Shown here in pieces: positions 36,719 through 45,049 of a stretch of 64,000 nt of DNA. The DNA comes from Moorena sp. SIOASIH. GTDB lineage: Bacteria > Cyanobacteriota > Cyanobacteriia > Cyanobacteriales > Coleofasciculaceae. Under the pieces are notes generated by a model. It saw only the letters and a program-made list of their open reading frames with translations. It made no database searches and had not been told where the DNA came from. A program made the position numbers and the translations under genes. The stretch's first letter is position 1, and each line of letters opens with the position of its first letter. The DNA lies in contig NZ_JAAHIH010000012.1 of assembly GCF_010671925.1 (NCBI RefSeq), positions 19,536-83,535 on the forward strand, read 5' to 3'.

Positions 36719-39700
36719 ATGACTATGAGCAGCACTGTGATCACACTTACTGGCTATCAAATTACCGAAACCCTTTACGGGAGTTCCAGAACCCTAGTTT
36801 ATCGAGGCTTACGGGAGTCGAACCAAATACCCGTAGTCATTAAACTACTCAATACCGACTATCCTAGCTTCGGTGAACTGGTACGATTTCGCAATCAGTT
36901 CACCATTGCCAAAAACCTTGACATCCCTGGGATTGTTAAGCCTTATTGTCTGGAACACTATCGCCATAGTTATGCATTGGTGATGGAGGATTTTGGTGGT
37001 ATTTCCCTGGGTAACTATAGTAATGGTCAGCCCATGAGCTTAGGCACATTCTTTCCGATTGCCCTGCAAATTATTACCACCCTACAGGGACTATATCTCC
37101 AGGGGGTGATTCACAAAGATATTAAACCTGCCAATATCTTGATTAATCCAGACACTAAACAGGTCAAACTGATTGACTTTAGTCTGGCTTCTGTGCTACC
37201 TCGGGAAATAATGGTGCTTCAAAGTCCCAATGTCTTGGAAGGCACTCTCGCTTACCTATCACCGGAACAAACTGGACGGATGAATCGGAGCATTGACTAC
37301 CGCAGCGACTTCTATAGTTTGGGAGTGACTTTCTTTAAATTGCTCACGGGACAATTACCCTTCCCTAGCACTGACCCGATGGAGTTAGTTCACTGTCATA
37401 TTGCTAAGCAACCTCCTGCTGCGGATAGCGTTAAGGGGGATATTCCTCCTATGCTTTCTCAGATCATTGGCAAGCTGATGGGGAAAAATGCCGAAGACCG
37501 TTATCAGAGTGCTTTAGGGTTGAAGCATGATTTGGAAACTTGCTTCAAGCAGTGGCAGGAAACTGGCAGGATTGAATCCTTTAAGTTAGGCAGTCGGGAT
37601 ATTTGCGTTCGCGTAGCGGCTCCTAGGGAGCATCGCTTCATAATTCCGGAAAAACTCTATGGTCGTGCCTGGGAAGTAGACACTTTACTGGCAGCCTTTG
37701 AGCGGGTGAGTAACTCCGCCAGTAGCATCGAAATGATATTAGTAGCAGGGTTTTCCGGCATTGGTAAAACCTCTGTGGTCAATGAAGTCCACAAGCCGAT
37801 TGTGCGACAACGGGGTTATTTCATCAAAGGGAAATTTGACCAATTCCAGCGAAACATTCCCTTTTCAGCATTTGTCCAAGCTTTCCGAGACTTGATGGGG
37901 CAACTGTTGAGTGAAACTGATGCTCAATTGCAACAGTGGAAAACTAGAATTATTACAGCACTGGCAGATAATGGTCAAGTCATTATTGAAGTCATTCCCG
38001 AACTAGAACGGATTATCGGCCAACAGCCTCCTGTCCCAGAATTATCAGGGAGTGCGGCACAAAATCGCTTCAATCGGCTGTTCCAGAAATTCATTGAGGT
38101 CTTCACCACTCCTGAGCATCCCTTAGTGATTTTCCTGGATGATTTGCAATGGGCAGATTTGGCTTCGTTGAAGTTGATGCAATTGTTGATCAGTGAAACA
38201 GAGACTGGTTATCTGTTGCTGATTGGTGCTTATCGGGATAACGAAGTATTCCCAGCCCATCCCTTGATGGTGACCCTAGATCAGATTGCTAAAACTAAGG
38301 CTACTGTCAATACTATTACCTTAGCTCCTCTGAAGCCATCTGACCTTAACTGTTTGATTGCAGATACTCTCCATTGTGCTGTGGAACTAGCAGCGCCTTT
38401 AACCGAACTAGTTAATCAAAAAACTCAAGGGAATCCTTTCTTTGCCACTCAATTCCTCAAATCTTTGCCTGAAGATGGACTGATTAGCTTTAATTTTGAA
38501 TTTGGTTATTGGCAGTGTGACATTGCTAAAATAAAAGCTGTGGCGCTGACTGATGATGTCGTGGAATTTATGGGGCTCCAGTTGAAGAAGTTGCCAGTCG
38601 TGACTCAGGAGATACTTCAACTAGCTGCTTGTATTGGTAACCAATTTGATTTAGCAACCCTAGCCATTGTCTATGAAAAATCCGAATCTGAAACAGCAGC
38701 TAATTTATGGAAGGCGCTACAAGAAGGATTTATCTTACCAATCACTGAAATTTACAAGTTTTTTCAGGATTATAACTATGATAACTTATCAGTTTCTGAG
38801 CTTAAGTCCTTTGGTAGTTTGGATGTCAAACCCAGAGCTACAGAAAGCTTAGGGCAACCAGTATCAGAGGTTTTGGGGCAAGAGTTTAGCTACCGATTTT
38901 TGCACGACCGAGTGCAGCAAGCCGCTTATTTTCTGATTCCAGAAGACCAGAAGCAATCAACTCATTGGAAAATTGGTCAACTACTGTTAGAAAATACGTC
39001 TTTAGCAGAACGGGAAGAGAAAATTTTTGATATTGTCAGCCAGTTGAATTATGGTGTGGACTTAATTTCTGAGCAAGTTGAACGGAATGAACTAGCTCAG
39101 TTAAATTTAATGGCAGGACGTAAAGCTAAGGCTTCTACAGCCTATGGTGCTGCGGTTGAATATTTAAGGTTGGGGATGACACTGCTAGCAGCAGATAGTT
39201 GGCACAGTAACTATGACCTAACCTTGTCATTATATCAGGAAGCAGCACAATCAGAGTACCTCAGCACTAACTTTGACAGGGCAATTGCTTTAAGCGATAT
39301 TATTTTAGAGCAAGCCACTAAGATACTTGACTGCGTAAAGGCTGATGAGCTAAAGGTACAGATTTATATTGCTCAAGACTACCAGAGCAAAGGGATTGAG
39401 ATTGGATTAGAAGCGTTAGAAAAGCTGAAGATTCCCCTAGTATCTAGTGCCTCAGGATACAAGAATAAGTTAGTGAAATTACCATCCCTAAGGGATTTGG
39501 CAACTATGCCAACGATGACCAATCCCGAGCAACTAGCGGCGCTTCGGATTCTATTAACCCTTGCGCCTCCGATACATCGTGTCAAACCTAATCTGTATCC
39601 GTACGTGGCATTGACTATGATTGGTCTATGTCTCGACCATGGTCATTCATCCTTAGCCGCTGGTGTCTATGTAATTTACGGTGTGTTTCTCCGTGAATTT

Positions 39701-42241
39701 ATCGAGGATGTGGAGTCGGCTTATCACTCTGGTCAGATAGCATTACGGCTGTTGGAACAGTATCAAGCTAAAACCCTCACATCTAAAGTTCACCTAATTT
39801 TCAGCGTGTTCATCTGTCCTGGAAAAGAACATGGGAGAGCAACACTAAATTTATTGCGGGAGGGAATTCAACGTGTACGTGAAGAAGGAAATATAGAATA
39901 TGTTGGCTATTTCATTAACGCCTATTTTACTCATTTATATTTGCTGGGGGAGAGTTTATTTGTTATCAACAAAGAAGCTAGTAAATATATGGATTTACTA
40001 GTTATAACCCAACAAAAATATTGTTTATTATATACTAATACATGGAAACACGTAACCTTAAGCTTTCAAGGATTGTTAGCTGATAAATACCAATTAGTGA
40101 GTGATGATTTTAATGAGCATGAAATGTTTAATCATTTCCACAAAACTCATAATCATCAATCACTGTTTAACCTCCATTTAGCTAAATTAATCATTCGGTA
40201 TACCTTTCACGATTACGAACAAGCTGTTGTTCATGGTTCAAAAGCTACCGAGTATGAAGATGGAGCATTTGGTCTACTGGTAGTTGTTGCTCATAACTTC
40301 TACTATTCCCTATCGTTACTTGCTCAGTATCCTAACCGCGATCGCGAAGCGTGGCCTACAGCCAATCGCACTCAGCAAGACCACTACCTAAACCAAGTAA
40401 AGGTGAACCAAAAAACCCTGGGCAATTGGGCTGACCATGCTCCTGCAAATTTCCAACATAAGTATAATCTGGTGGCAGCAGAAATAGCGCGAGTTGTCGG
40501 GGATACTCTCGATGCTATGGAGCTGTACGATCTTGCCATTGCTGGCGCAAAAGACAACGAATACCTTCACGAAGAAGCCCTTGCTAATGAACTGGCTGCT
40601 ACGTTTTACTTAGAGCGGGGCAAACCCAAAATTGCCCAAATTTACCTCACTGATGCCTACTATGCCTACGCTCGCTGGGGAGCTAAAGCTAAAGTTGAGG
40701 ATTTAGAACAAGGCTATCCTGAATTACTGGCTGTGATCCAGCAACAACAGACTATTAGCCTCGATCCTAGTCATTCAATTACCACCGATCATAGTCAGTC
40801 TTTATCGACTTTGAGCCTAATCCAAAGTATCAGCTCAAATAGCCTTAGTGTTTCAGACGCTTTAGATTTGGCAACAGTGATCAAAGCATCTCAAGCCATT
40901 GCCAGGGAAATTCAACTTGAGCAGTTATTCTCTACCTTAATGAAAGTGATCATTGAAAATGCAGGAGCAGAAAAATGTGCTTTGATTTTGCCTAAAGCTG
41001 GAAAATGGGTGATCGACGCTTACTATATAACTCAGTCTATCTCCAAAGGCAACTCCAAAGGCAACTCCGAAGGTAATTCGGAATCAGATCAGCAATTCTC
41101 TGTAACCGTACTGCAATCAATTCCGGTAGTAAAGAGTCAAGATATTTCAGTTAGCGTGATCAACTATGTTGCCCATAGCTCCGAAACTTTAGTATTAGAT
41201 AACGCTAGTGTGGAAACTATGTTGGCAGCTGACCTCTATATTATTAAGCAACAACCTAAGAGTATCTTGTGTACACCTATCCTCAATCACGGTCAACTGA
41301 TTGGTATTGTGTACCTTGAAAATAATCAATGTACTGGAGCGTTTACTAAGGATAGGTTAGAAATTCTGGAACTGTTGTGCTCTCAAGCGGCTATCTCTCT
41401 AGAAAATGCTAATCTCTACAACACCCTGGAAGAAAAAGTTGCTGAACGCACTCAAGAACTGTCTGAAACTCTGGAAGACCTGAAAGCGACTCAGAAACAG
41501 TTAGTGGAATCTGAGACTAAAGCCGTTTTAAGTAGCTTTGTGGCTGGTGTCAGTGACGAAATCAGTACGCCGGTTGGCAATGGGATTACTGCTGCTTCTA
41601 CCCTAGCTGATGAAACTCTTGGATTTATCCATAGCTTCCAAGAGGGTAAATTAAAGCGCTCGGCACTCCAAAACTATTTGGAAGTGGCTCAAGAATCCAG
41701 TGAATTAATTCTGAGTAACTTACAACGGGCTGGGGAGTTGGTGCAAAATTTCCGGCAAGTTGCTGTTGACCAAGATGATTTAGAAAAGCGCACCTTAAGT
41801 CTTAAACACTATCTCGAAGAGGTCTTACTTACTTTAGAGCCTAAACTCAAACAGACTGCCCATGGTTTAACCCTAAAAGGAGACGATACAGTTACGATCA
41901 ATACTTATCCAGGAGCTATTTGGAAAATTGTTACTCATTTAGTGATCAATTCCATTACCCATGCCTATCAACCATCAGAGCAAGGACAGTTAACCTTAAC
42001 TGTTGAGAGGATTCAGGATCAGGTGATGCTTAAGTATGATGATGATGGCTGTGGGATTCCTCAGGAGCATGTGGGCAAAATTTTTGAACCTTTCTTTACT
42101 ACTGCTAGACCTCAAGGCAGAACTGGTTTGGGGTTACATATTGTCTACAATTTAGTGACTCAGAAGCTACTGGGACAAATTGAGGTCAAGTCTGAAGTTG
42201 GTAAAGGTACTGAGTTTATGATTACTCTACCGATAGGTTGA
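36719..42241 (+). CDS. Ser/Thr kinase-ATPase-GAF-histidine-kinase-like fusion (paralogue 2, no phosphoacceptor His)
   Basis: An 1840-residue paralogue of the protein at 28347, sharing the start MTMSST and all domains in the same order. It has a Ser/Thr kinase (HKDIKPANIL, LIDFS, LAYLSPEQTGRMNR), an ATPase (GFSGIGKT near 345; VIFLDDLQWAD), TPR-like repeats, GAF (about 1375-1570) and a histidine-kinase module. The phosphoacceptor position is Asp1613 (GVSDEISTP), where paralogue 1 has GVAHEINTP. The ATP-binding N and G boxes remain (VINSITH, DDGCGIPQEH, TGLGLHI). Two 24-bp repeats add eight residues each at 37605 and 40338, and the GAF carries a KGNSKGNSEGNSE repeat. It may act through its Ser/Thr kinase or with its paralogue. 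Confidence 0.93.
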   Translation: MTMSSTVITLTGYQITETLYGSSRTLVYRGLRESNQIPVVIKLLNTDYPSFGELVRFRNQFTIAKNLDIPGIVKPYCLEHYRHSYALVMEDFGGISLGNYSNGQPMSLGTFFPIALQIITTLQGLYLQGVIHKDIKPANILINPDTKQVKLIDFSLASVLPREIMVLQSPNVLEGTLAYLSPEQTGRMNRSIDYRSDFYSLGVTFFKLLTGQLPFPSTDPMELVHCHIAKQPPAADSVKGDIPPMLSQIIGKLMGKNAEDRYQSALGLKHDLETCFKQWQETGRIESFKLGSRDICVRVAAPREHRFIIPEKLYGRAWEVDTLLAAFERVSNSASSIEMILVAGFSGIGKTSVVNEVHKPIVRQRGYFIKGKFDQFQRNIPFSAFVQAFRDLMGQLLSETDAQLQQWKTRIITALADNGQVIIEVIPELERIIGQQPPVPELSGSAAQNRFNRLFQKFIEVFTTPEHPLVIFLDDLQWADLASLKLMQLLISETETGYLLLIGAYRDNEVFPAHPLMVTLDQIAKTKATVNTITLAPLKPSDLNCLIADTLHCAVELAAPLTELVNQKTQGNPFFATQFLKSLPEDGLISFNFEFGYWQCDIAKIKAVALTDDVVEFMGLQLKKLPVVTQEILQLAACIGNQFDLATLAIVYEKSESETAANLWKALQEGFILPITEIYKFFQDYNYDNLSVSELKSFGSLDVKPRATESLGQPVSEVLGQEFSYRFLHDRVQQAAYFLIPEDQKQSTHWKIGQLLLENTSLAEREEKIFDIVSQLNYGVDLISEQVERNELAQLNLMAGRKAKASTAYGAAVEYLRLGMTLLAADSWHSNYDLTLSLYQEAAQSEYLSTNFDRAIALSDIILEQATKILDCVKADELKVQIYIAQDYQSKGIEIGLEALEKLKIPLVSSASGYKNKLVKLPSLRDLATMPTMTNPEQLAALRILLTLAPPIHRVKPNLYPYVALTMIGLCLDHGHSSLAAGVYVIYGVFLREFIEDVESAYHSGQIALRLLEQYQAKTLTSKVHLIFSVFICPGKEHGRATLNLLREGIQRVREEGNIEYVGYFINAYFTHLYLLGESLFVINKEASKYMDLLVITQQKYCLLYTNTWKHVTLSFQGLLADKYQLVSDDFNEHEMFNHFHKTHNHQSLFNLHLAKLIIRYTFHDYEQAVVHGSKATEYEDGAFGLLVVVAHNFYYSLSLLAQYPNRDREAWPTANRTQQDHYLNQVKVNQKTLGNWADHAPANFQHKYNLVAAEIARVVGDTLDAMELYDLAIAGAKDNEYLHEEALANELAATFYLERGKPKIAQIYLTDAYYAYARWGAKAKVEDLEQGYPELLAVIQQQQTISLDPSHSITTDHSQSLSTLSLIQSISSNSLSVSDALDLATVIKASQAIAREIQLEQLFSTLMKVIIENAGAEKCALILPKAGKWVIDAYYITQSISKGNSKGNSEGNSESDQQFSVTVLQSIPVVKSQDISVSVINYVAHSSETLVLDNASVETMLAADLYIIKQQPKSILCTPILNHGQLIGIVYLENNQCTGAFTKDRLEILELLCSQAAISLENANLYNTLEEKVAERTQELSETLEDLKATQKQLVESETKAVLSSFVAGVSDEISTPVGNGITAASTLADETLGFIHSFQEGKLKRSALQNYLEVAQESSELILSNLQRAGELVQNFRQVAVDQDDLEKRTLSLKHYLEEVLLTLEPKLKQTAHGLTLKGDDTVTINTYPGAIWKIVTHLVINSITHAYQPSEQGQLTLTVERIQDQVMLKYDDDGCGIPQEHVGKIFEPFFTTARPQGRTGLGLHIVYNLVTQKLLGQIEVKSEVGKGTEFMITLPIG
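37605..37636 (+). repeat. 24-bp mini-element inserted in a HIP1 site (kinase 2, site A)
   Basis: Paralogue 1 reads ATTTGCGATCGCTTC (DICDRF) at the homologous place. Here GCG-TTCGC-GTAGCGGCTCCTAGGGAGC-ATCGC adds exactly 24 nt (eight residues, DICVRVAAPREHRF) between two halves of the octamer. Confidence 0.9.
40338..40369 (+). repeat. 24-bp mini-element at a HIP1 site (kinase 2, site B)
   Basis: GCGATCGC, then GAAGCGTGGCCTACAGCCA and a second ATCGC. The protein segment between LLA and NQ is 27 residues here and 19 in paralogue 1, exactly eight residues longer, with REAWPTAN encoded by the insert. Confidence 0.85.
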
Positions 42242-42600
42242 AGGTTGGTTGGTTGAAGGTTGTTGAAGGTTGAAGGTGGGTTGGTTGAAGGTTGGTTGGT
42301 TGGTTGAAGGTTGTTGAAGGTGGGTTGGTTGAAGGTGGGTTGGTTGAAGGTGGGTTGGTTGAAGGTGGGTTGGTTGAAGGTGGGTTGGAGGTTGAAGGTG
42401 GGTTGGTTGAAGGTGGGTTGGAGGTTGAAGGTGGGTTGGTTGAAGGTGGGTTGGTTGAAGGTGGGTTGGTTGAAGGTGGGTTGGTTGAAGGTGGGTTGGT
42501 TGAAGGTGGGTTGGTTGAAGGTGGGTTGGTTGAACGCGATCGCGTGGCCTTTTGGCCAAGGTTGAACGCGATCGCGTGGCCAAAGGCCAAGGTTATTGGC
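42240..42600. repeat. 15-bp minisatellite (GGTTGAAGGTGGGTT)n with two HIP1-linked mini-elements
   Basis: The array begins at the stop codon of kinase 2 and runs to about 42530 with about 18 units. Two copies of CGCGATCGCGTGGCC-hairpin-GGCCAAGG follow (42535-42565 and 42566-42595). The overlapping long frames on both strands are repeat artefacts. 42600-42755 then forms the flv3 leader. Confidence 0.9.
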
Positions 42601-42755
42601 CTTGGATCTGGGAACAGGTAGCTATTGGTGGTGAGTGAACCATAATAAATCCTAAATCAGAGCTATAGCATATTTAAATCCAGCTTTTGAAGATATGTGT
42701 GTAAAAATAAAGAAAAGTTACATAACTTAAAAATAGCGGATAAAGGAGTAAAGGG

Positions 42756-44474
42756 ATGGTAGTACTCACTGACCGGGTTCAAAAGCGGCTAACCATAGAG
42801 ACTAGCGAGATTGCTCCAGATACCACAACTATTCGTTCTTTGGATTGGGATCGCGATCGCTTCGACATCGAATTTGGACTACAAAACGGCACCACGTACA
42901 ACTCGTATCTGATTCGGGGTGAGAAAATTGCCCTGGTCGATACGTCCCATGAAAAATTCCGCCAGCTATATTTAGATACTCTAACCGGACTGATTAACCC
43001 TACCGATATTGATTACTTAATTATCAGCCATACTGAACCAGACCACAGTGGCTTAGTTAAAGATGTGCTTGAACTGGCTCCAGATATTACTGTGGTGGGC
43101 TCGAAAATGGCAATCCAGTTCCTGGAAGACTTTGTACACCAACCGTTTCAGCGGCAAATTGTCAAAAGTGGTAATCAGCTGGATTTAGGCAATGGGCATA
43201 TCCTGGATTTTGTCAATGCCCCTAATCTTCATTGGCCCGACACCATGCTCACTTACGATGCCGGGACTAAGGTGCTGTATACTTGTGATGTCTTTGGCAT
43301 GCACTACTGCTCTGCTAGCACCTATGATCACAACCTCAGCGCTATAGAAGCAGATTATCGATTTTACTACGAATGCCTGATGGCTCCCAACGCCCGCTCA
43401 GTACTATCTGCTCTCAAGCGGATGGACAAGTTGGGAGAGGTGACTACTATTGCTAATGGTCATGGTCCTCTACTGCGCCACAATGTAGAACAACTGGTAG
43501 GAAATTACCGCAACTGGAGTCAAGCCAAGGCCAAGGCAGAAAAATCCGTTGTTGTGTTTTATGTTTCAGATTATGGCTATAGCGATCGCATTTCTCAAGC
43601 GATCGCCCTAGGCATTACCAAAACTGAGATTGCTGTGGAAATGATGGACCTCAAATCCGCTGACCCCCAAGAGGTTCAGGAAGCAGTTAACCGTGCTGCT
43701 GGCATAGTAATTGGGATGCCTCCAACCACAAACAGCACCACTACAGCAGCAGTTAGCACGGTACTTGCTGCGGTCAAATCCAAGCAATCCGTTGGTCTGT
43801 TTGAATCCTATGGCGAAGATGACGAACCGATTGACCCCCTACGCAGTCAATTTAGAAGCCTAGGACTCAAAGAAGCGTTTCCTGGGATTCGGATCAAAGA
43901 TACTCCTAGTGAAACCACTTACAAGCTTTGTGAAGAAGCCGGTACTGACATGGGGCAATGGCTGAGTCGCGATCGCTTGATCAAGAACATGAAATCCCTA
44001 GATACAGACCTAGACAAAGCCCTAGGTCGTCTCAGTGGTGGATTATATATCATCACGGCTAAGAAAGGGGATGTCAAGAGTGCGATGTTAGCCTCTTGGG
44101 TGAGCCAAGCTAGCTTCGAGCCTTTGGGTTTCACCATTGCTGTAGCCAAAGACCGGGCGATTGAATCCTTGATGCAAGTGGGAGACCGCTTTGTACTCAA
44201 TGTACTCGAAGAAGGCAACTACCAAGACTTAATGAAACACTTCCTCAAGCGCTTCAAACCTGGTGCTGACCGCTTTGCAGGAGTGAATACACAAACAGCA
44301 GAAAACGGTTCCCCGATTCTGACCGATGCCCTAGCTTATCTAGAGTGTAAAGTTACCACCCGTATGGAATGTAGTGATCATTGGATTGTTTACTCTACCG
44401 TTGAGACAGGACGGGTTTCTAAGCCAGAGTCTCTGACTGCTATCCACCATCGGAAAGTTGGAAATCATTACTAA
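42756..44474 (+). CDS. flv3: Diflavin flavoprotein Flv3
   Basis: A-type flavodiiron protein of the oxygen photoreduction (Mehler-like) pathway, which passes electrons from PSI to O2 and forms water, with Flv1. It has 572 residues: an N-terminal metallo-beta-lactamase domain with canonical iron ligands (SHTEPDHSG near residue 89; TCDVFGMHYC near 173; ANGHGP near 237), a flavodoxin domain from about 263 (VVVFYVSDYGYSDRI) and a C-terminal flavin-reductase domain (GGLYIITAKKGDVKSAMLAS; VGDRFVLNVLEEGNY) ending HHRKVGNHY. The canonical HxExDH set identifies it as Flv3 rather than Flv1. Confidence 0.95.
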   Translation: MVVLTDRVQKRLTIETSEIAPDTTTIRSLDWDRDRFDIEFGLQNGTTYNSYLIRGEKIALVDTSHEKFRQLYLDTLTGLINPTDIDYLIISHTEPDHSGLVKDVLELAPDITVVGSKMAIQFLEDFVHQPFQRQIVKSGNQLDLGNGHILDFVNAPNLHWPDTMLTYDAGTKVLYTCDVFGMHYCSASTYDHNLSAIEADYRFYYECLMAPNARSVLSALKRMDKLGEVTTIANGHGPLLRHNVEQLVGNYRNWSQAKAKAEKSVVVFYVSDYGYSDRISQAIALGITKTEIAVEMMDLKSADPQEVQEAVNRAAGIVIGMPPTTNSTTTAAVSTVLAAVKSKQSVGLFESYGEDDEPIDPLRSQFRSLGLKEAFPGIRIKDTPSETTYKLCEEAGTDMGQWLSRDRLIKNMKSLDTDLDKALGRLSGGLYIITAKKGDVKSAMLASWVSQASFEPLGFTIAVAKDRAIESLMQVGDRFVLNVLEEGNYQDLMKHFLKRFKPGADRFAGVNTQTAENGSPILTDALAYLECKVTTRMECSDHWIVYSTVETGRVSKPESLTAIHHRKVGNHY

Positions 44475-45049
44475 ACCCACATCTTGCACCAAGTTTAAAA
44501 TTTACCTGTAAAGGTAGGGAACAGGGAACAGGGAACAGGGAACAGTGATAAAATCTGAATTTTTCCGTACTGAAATTGATTGTTATCACTTCCGTTCTGT
44601 TATTAAGTTTTTTTCTACTGGTGCAAGATCTCAGCTGCGCGCCTAGGGGCGATCGCGCCAAAGCGCAACACTAGTAAGAAACACATTTTTATTGAAAATC
44701 TTAAATCCTTGCTGGGGTTTGGGTTTTAAAATGTGTTCCTTAAAATGTGTTCCTTAAGAGTTAAATACTCTAGCATTTATAACATTAATGAGGTACACAT
44801 ATTTTTCACTCCTCTCTATTACCTGCTCCCGTCTTGATGCAGTCGCTCATGGGGGAAACCACGGCAGTTGCTCATGGGGGGAACCCCCAAGACCGCACTG
44901 CCTCCCCAAGACCGCGCTGCATCGCTGCTCCCTGCTCCCTGCTCCCTGCTCCCTGTTCCCTGTTCCCTGTTTCCTGTTCCCTAAAACCAGGAACTGTGTA
45001 CCTCACCAAATTTAAAACCGCTATAAATGTAACCGGCTAACCTGAACCC
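44475..45049. repeat. Repeat-rich spacer between flv3 and flv1
   Basis: Holds a GGGAACA heptamer run (44517-44546), a HIP1-containing GCGCGCCTAGGGGCGATCGCGCC palindrome near 44640, and a doubled 48-bp cruciform repeat (44833-44926). CTCCCTG/TTCCCTG heptamers then lead into the tail motif TGTGTACCTCACCAAATT (44995-45025), which ends 25 bp before flv1. No gene. Confidence 0.75.

Noticed and set aside
36719..42241. Kinase 2 as a pseudogene because it has insertions and lacks the catalytic His
   Set aside because: All insertions are multiples of three, the frame is open for 1840 codons, and the other kinase and ATPase motifs are intact.
42222..42621. Four long overlapping frames on both strands after kinase 2
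   Set aside because: All arise from a 15-bp repeat, a multiple of three, which keeps frames open in monotonous peptides such as NPPSTNPPST.
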